From: Methylobacterium segetis
GTDB lineage: Bacteria; Pseudomonadota; Alphaproteobacteria; Rhizobiales; Beijerinckiaceae
DNA: 42,049 nucleotides
Direction of reading: 5' to 3'
Assembly: GCF_004348265.1 (NCBI RefSeq)
Contig: NZ_SMNT01000036.1
Span: forward strand, 1 to 42,049
Under the pieces are notes generated by a model. It made no database searches, was not told the DNA's origin, and saw only the letters and a list, made by a program, of their open reading frames with translations. How positions within the stretch are numbered: position 1 is the stretch's first letter; each line of letters starts with the position of its first letter. Position numbers and translations under genes: made by a program. This document shows positions 38,622-42,049 of this stretch, piece after piece.

Positions 38622-39242
38622 TCAAACCTCGACGCCCTGTCGCGAAGGCACCTTGCGGGTCTCGACCGCCATGCCCTGCGTGCGGGCGTTCTGGACCGCG
38701 ATGTTCTGGCGCTTGACGCCCGGCCGGTCGCGCAGCGTCAGCACGATCGCGCCGATCATCGCGACGAGGAGCACGAGGCCCGCGATCTGGAAGAAGTAGG
38801 CGTATTCCGTGTAGAGCACGCGGCCGAGCGCGGCTGTGTTGGTGAAGCTCTCGCCCATCGCGGCGTTGCCGAGCGGCGCCTGCACGAGGCCGGGGTCGAT
38901 CGTCCACGAGCCGACCACGAGGACGAGCTCGATCAGGAAGATCGCGCCGATCAGCGCGCCCACGGGCAGGTATTGCTGGAAGCCCTGGCGCAGCTCGGCG
39001 AAATCGACGTCGAGCATCATCACGACGAACAGGAACAGCACCGCGACCGCGCCGACATAGACGACGACCAGGATCATCGCGAGGAACTCGGCGCCCATCA
39101 GCACGAACAGGCCCGCCGCGTTGACGAACGCCAGGATCAGGAACAGCACCGAGGCGACGGGATTGCGGGAGGCGATCACCATGAAGCCCGAGGCGATGGC
39201 GACGCTCGCGAACAGGTAGAAGAAGGCGGCGGCTGCAGTCAT
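38622..39242 (-). CDS. nuoJ: NADH-quinone oxidoreductase subunit J
   Basis: NuoJ is a five-helix membrane subunit near the quinone-coupled E-channel. The 206-residue product has [43 protein letters not shown] (the pi-bulge helix) and a hydrophilic C-terminal tail. It starts 122 bp after nuoI, a gap with a possible internal promoter. Confidence 0.96.
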   Translation of the reverse strand: MTAAAAFFYLFASVAIASGFMVIASRNPVASVLFLILAFVNAAGLFVLMGAEFLAMILVVVYVGAVAVLFLFVVMMLDVDFAELRQGFQQYLPVGALIGAIFLIELVLVVGSWTIDPGLVQAPLGNAAMGESFTNTAALGRVLYTEYAYFFQIAGLVLLVAMIGAIVLTLRDRPGVKRQNIAVQNARTQGMAVETRKVPSRQGVEV

Positions 39243-39312
39243 CGGAGTGTCGGAGTCAGCCGCGTGGCGCGGCCCCTTCTGCCTCGTGAACGATCAGGTC
39301 GCGCGGGCGGCC

Positions 39313-39341
39313 CGTCTATAGGCCCCGCTGCCGTATGGCAC
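39313..39341 (-). promoter_or_regulatory. Possible internal nuo promoter
   Basis: Minus strand: TTGTGC (39336-39341), 17-base spacer, TATAGA (39313-39318), about 70 bp before nuoJ. Three of six and four of six bases match consensus. It could give separate transcription of nuoJ-N and the downstream birA-rnj block. Confidence 0.28.
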
Positions 39342-39364
39342 AACAGCGCGGGTTCCGGTTTGCC

Positions 39365-39853
39365 TCAGCGGTAGGGCGCGTCGAGGGCGATGTTGCGCGC
39401 GATCTCGCGCTCCCAGCGGTCGCCGTTCAGGAGGAGCTTCTCCTTGTCGTAGAGAAGCTCCTCGCGGGTCTCGACCGAGAACTCGAAATTCGGCCCCTCG
39501 ACGATGGCATCCACCGGGCAGGCCTCCTGGCACATGCCGCAATAGATGCACTTCACCATGTCGATGTCGTAGCGGGTCGTCCGGCGCGTGCCGTCGTTCC
39601 GGCGAGGGCCCGCCTCGATGGTGATGGCCTGGGCCGGGCAGATCGCCTCGCAGAGCTTGCAGGCGATGCAGCGCTCCTCGCCGTTGGGGTAGCGGCGCAG
39701 CGCGTGCTCGCCCCGGAAGCGGGGGCCGCGATGGCCCATCTCGAAGGGGTAGTTGATCGTGGCCTTGGGCTTGAAGAAGTATTTCATGGCGAGGGCGAAC
39801 CCCGACACGAACTCCTTCAGGAGGAGGCCCTTGGCGACTTGATCGAGCTTCAT
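39365..39853 (-). CDS. nuoI: NADH-quinone oxidoreductase subunit I
   Basis: NuoI carries clusters N6a and N6b that pass electrons towards N2. The 162-residue protein has two ferredoxin motifs: [12 protein letters not shown] and [12 protein letters not shown], each with four cysteines. The N-terminal helix region ([13 protein letters not shown]) and length are as in other Alphaproteobacteria. Confidence 0.97.
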   Translation of the reverse strand: MKLDQVAKGLLLKEFVSGFALAMKYFFKPKATINYPFEMGHRGPRFRGEHALRRYPNGEERCIACKLCEAICPAQAITIEAGPRRNDGTRRTTRYDIDMVKCIYCGMCQEACPVDAIVEGPNFEFSVETREELLYDKEKLLLNGDRWEREIARNIALDAPYR

Positions 39854-39878
39854 GGCGCGATCTCCGATTGGGTGTGGC

Positions 39879-40901
39879 TCAGGCCCCCGGCGCGAGGCCG
39901 GTGAGCTTGAGGACGAAGGCGACGACGACGACCGAGATCAGCGAGAGGGGCAGGAAGACCTTCCAGCCGAGCCGCATGAGCTGGTCGTAGCGGTAGCGGG
40001 GCACCATGGCCTTCACCATGGCGATCATGAAGAACAGGAAGCTCGCCTTGATCGCGAACCAGATCACGCCCGGCACCCAGGTGAAGGGCGCAAACGGGAT
40101 CGGCGAGAGCCAGCCGCCGAGGACCAGCACGGTGCCGAGCGCGCACATGGTCATGATGGCCACGTACTCGCCGAGCATGAAGAGCAGGTAGGGCGTGGAG
40201 GAATACTCCACCATGTACCCGGCCACGAGCTCGGATTCGGCCTCAGGCAGGTCGAAGGGGGGGCGGTTCGTCTCGGCGAGGGCCGAGATGAAGAACACCA
40301 CGAACATCGGGAACAGCCAGAGCCAGTACCAGCCGAAGAGCCCGAGCGCGGTGTCCTGCGCCAGCACGATCCGCGAGAGGTTGAGCGAGCCGGCACAGAG
40401 CAGCACGCAGATGATCACGAAGCCGAGGGAGACCTCGTAGGAGATCATCTGCGCGGCCGAGCGGAGCGCGCCGAGGAAGGCGTATTTCGAGTTCGAGGCC
40501 CAGCCGCCCATGATGACGCCGTAGACGCCCAGCGACGAGATCGCGAAAATGTAGGTGATCCCGACGTTGATGTCGGCGATGGCCCAGCCGTCGGCCAGCG
40601 GGATCACCGCCCAGGAGGCGAGCGCCAGAGTCGCGAAGACGAGGGGCGCCAGGAGGAAGATGGCCTTGTTGGCGCCCGCCGGGATGACGGGCTCCTTGAG
40701 AACGAACTTCAGCAGGTCGGCGAAGGATTGCAGCAGGCCCCAGGGCCCGACCACGTTCGGGCCGCGGCGCAGCTGCACCGCCGCCCAGATCTTCCGGTCG
40801 GCGAGCAGCGCGTAGGCGATGAAGACGAGCAGGGCCGCGAGCAGCACGAAGCTCTTCAGCGCGATCAGGAGGACGGTGCCGAGCACTTCCCAGAAGGTCA
40901 T
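39879..40901 (-). CDS. nuoH: NADH-quinone oxidoreductase subunit H
   Basis: NuoH forms the quinone chamber in the membrane. The 340-residue product starts M-T-F-W-E-V-L and includes [49 protein letters not shown] and about eight hydrophobic segments. The alternative start 19 codons upstream lies in the nuoG end. Confidence 0.97.
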   Translation of the reverse strand: MTFWEVLGTVLLIALKSFVLLAALLVFIAYALLADRKIWAAVQLRRGPNVVGPWGLLQSFADLLKFVLKEPVIPAGANKAIFLLAPLVFATLALASWAVIPLADGWAIADINVGITYIFAISSLGVYGVIMGGWASNSKYAFLGALRSAAQMISYEVSLGFVIICVLLCAGSLNLSRIVLAQDTALGLFGWYWLWLFPMFVVFFISALAETNRPPFDLPEAESELVAGYMVEYSSTPYLLFMLGEYVAIMTMCALGTVLVLGGWLSPIPFAPFTWVPGVIWFAIKASFLFFMIAMVKAMVPRYRYDQLMRLGWKVFLPLSLISVVVVAFVLKLTGLAPGA

Positions 40902-40912
40902 CGCAGGCGGCC

Positions 40913-42049
40913 TTATTCCGCGGCCTCGAGCGCGCGCCCGCGGGCGAGGCTCGAGCACTCGGCGAGCACCCGCGAGGCGCGGGCGATCGGGTTGGTGAGG
41001 TAGAAGTCGAGGATCGGGGAGCGGAACGGCTCACGCGCGGGCGTGCCGCCGAGGCCGGCCAGGGTCTCGAGCGCCGCGGCCGCGTCGGCGGGCTCGACCG
41101 CATCGACCGCCGCGAGATGCGGGTGGTCGGCGTAGAGCGCGCGGCGGAGCGCGGCGAGCGAATCGTACGGCAGGCGCCTGCCCAGCACGTCGGAGAGCGC
41201 GCGCAGGATCGCCCAATCCTCGCGGGCATCGCCCGGCGGGAAGGACGAGCGGTTCGCCCATTGCACGCGGCCTTCGAGGTTCACGTAGGTCGCGTTCTTC
41301 TCGGTATAGGCCCCGCCCGGCAGGATCACGTCGGCGCGGGAGGCGCCGCGGTCGCCGTGGGTGCCCTGGTAGATCACGAAGGCGCCCGGCGCGATCTCGA
41401 CCTCGTCGGCGCCGAGATTGAAGACCACGTCGAGGGCGCCCGGCGCGATCATACCGGCGAGATCGAGGCCCCCCTCCCCCGGCACGAAGCCGAGATCGAG
41501 CGCGCCGACGCGGGCGGCGGCCGTGTGCAGCACGCCGAAACCGTTCCAGCCCGGGCTCACCGCGCCGACATCCCGGGCGAGAGCCGCGGCGGCGGCGAGG
41601 ATCGCGGCGCCGTCCGGGCGCGCGAGCGCGCCCATGCCGACGAGGACGATGGGATTGGCGGCCGCCTTCAGCGTCTCTGCGAAGCTGTGGCGGCCCGCGG
41701 CGAGATCGGCCAGCGTCTCGGGCCCGGCGCCGAGATGGATGTGGGGATAGGTGAGGTCCGCCGGCTCGCCGATCATGCCGACCGGCAGGGGGCCCATGCG
41801 CCAGCGCTTGCGGATGCGGACGTTGAGCAGGGACGCCTCGAGGCGCGGGTTGGCGCCGACGAGCAGGATCGCGTCCGCCTCCTCGATACCGGGGATCGTC
41901 GGCCCGAACGTGTAGGCGGCCCGGCCCCAGGCCGGATCGAGGGCCTCGCCGGCCTGCCGGCAATCGAGGTTCGCGACGCCGAGGGACGTCATCAGGCCCT
42001 TCAGCGCATATGTCTCCTCGACGGCCGCGAGATCGCCGACGAGCGCGCC
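40913..42049 (-). CDS. nuoG: NADH-quinone oxidoreductase subunit G, 3' part
   Basis: NuoG carries several iron-sulfur clusters of the peripheral arm. Only the C-terminal 378 residues are in the window, and the frame is open to the last base ([16 protein letters not shown] before the first internal Met). This is the molybdopterin-oxidoreductase-like domain without cofactor: [18 protein letters not shown], then [13 protein letters not shown] and N-L-E-G-R-V-Q-W-A. The N-terminal cluster-binding part lies beyond the edge. Confidence 0.96.
   Translation of the reverse strand, partial: GALVGDLAAVEETYALKGLMTSLGVANLDCRQAGEALDPAWGRAAYTFGPTIPGIEEADAILLVGANPRLEASLLNVRIRKRWRMGPLPVGMIGEPADLTYPHIHLGAGPETLADLAAGRHSFAETLKAAANPIVLVGMGALARPDGAAILAAAAALARDVGAVSPGWNGFGVLHTAAARVGALDLGFVPGEGGLDLAGMIAPGALDVVFNLGADEVEIAPGAFVIYQGTHGDRGASRADVILPGGAYTEKNATYVNLEGRVQWANRSSFPPGDAREDWAILRALSDVLGRRLPYDSLAALRRALYADHPHLAAVDAVEPADAAAALETLAGLGGTPAREPFRSPILDFYLTNPIARASRVLAECSSLARGRALEAAE

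Overview
The window is a GC-rich, gene-dense chromosomal segment of an alphaproteobacterium. It is most likely from the Hyphomicrobiales/Rhizobiales and fits Methylobacteriaceae. This rests on an OxlT-type oxalate/formate carrier, a BcsS-like protein, a DUF1467 protein, a short alphaproteobacterial-type prolyl-tRNA synthetase, the run nuoG..N-birA-rnj-mce-DUF1467...proS-lolC-lolD...dnaE, and GAAC-N7-GAAC sites, the LexA-box form of Alphaproteobacteria. I see no tRNA, rRNA, CRISPR array, transposase, integrase or phage gene.

Layout. 1-3090 (+): the 3' part of an OxlT-like carrier, a GntR/FadR-type regulator, a secreted protein of unknown function and a PRC-barrel protein. 3314-5937: a zinc-uptake locus with zur (-) divergent from a small membrane ORF, znuC and znuB (+), around a near-palindromic candidate Zur operator; no znuA is present. 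5945-7636: ExoD-family protein (-) and BcsS-like exported protein (+). 7657-11194: an iron-sulfur (6-4) photolyase and an SDR lacking the catalytic Tyr (both -), divergent from a formyltransferase-like gene and a 52-residue DUF2256 zinc-ribbon gene (both +). 11203-13862 (-): a four-gene overlapping XdhC/CoxI - MoeA-like - MocA-like operon for maturation of molybdenum hydroxylases. 14063-15659 (+): an orphan periplasmic binding protein and a 90-residue IF-1. 15738-18765 (-): parC and recO. 18869-20021 (+): a small lipoprotein and chaC. 20248-27632 (-): dnaE, a previously easy-to-miss 38-residue membrane peptide, lolD, lolC and proS. 27633-28221: a gap that holds an orphan + strand promoter and terminator. 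28222-42049 (-): a FucP-like sugar carrier, DUF1467, mce, rnj, birA and nuoN-M-L-K-J-I-H-G, the last truncated by the window edge.

How the parts work together. The right third is one long minus-strand housekeeping block: complex I subunits read G to N and continue with almost no spacing into birA, rnj, mce and DUF1467. Its usual continuation (proS-lolCD-dnaE) is displaced here by the sugar carrier and the 589-bp gap. The left half is a string of small accessory modules for zinc, DNA photorepair, molybdenum cofactor and oxalate.

The points I think most worth attention are: (1) a 38-residue single-pass membrane peptide at 24004-24120 with a strong Shine-Dalgarno, a 5' UTR stem-loop, and a promoter whose 17-bp spacer holds a perfect GAAC-N7-GAAC LexA box, so an SOS-induced peptide in the style of Caulobacter SidA; (2) a second perfect LexA box in the 49-bp gap before parC; (3) an orphan transcription unit of about 145 nt at 27905-28050; (4) the photolyase/SDR/formyltransferase/DUF2256 locus.
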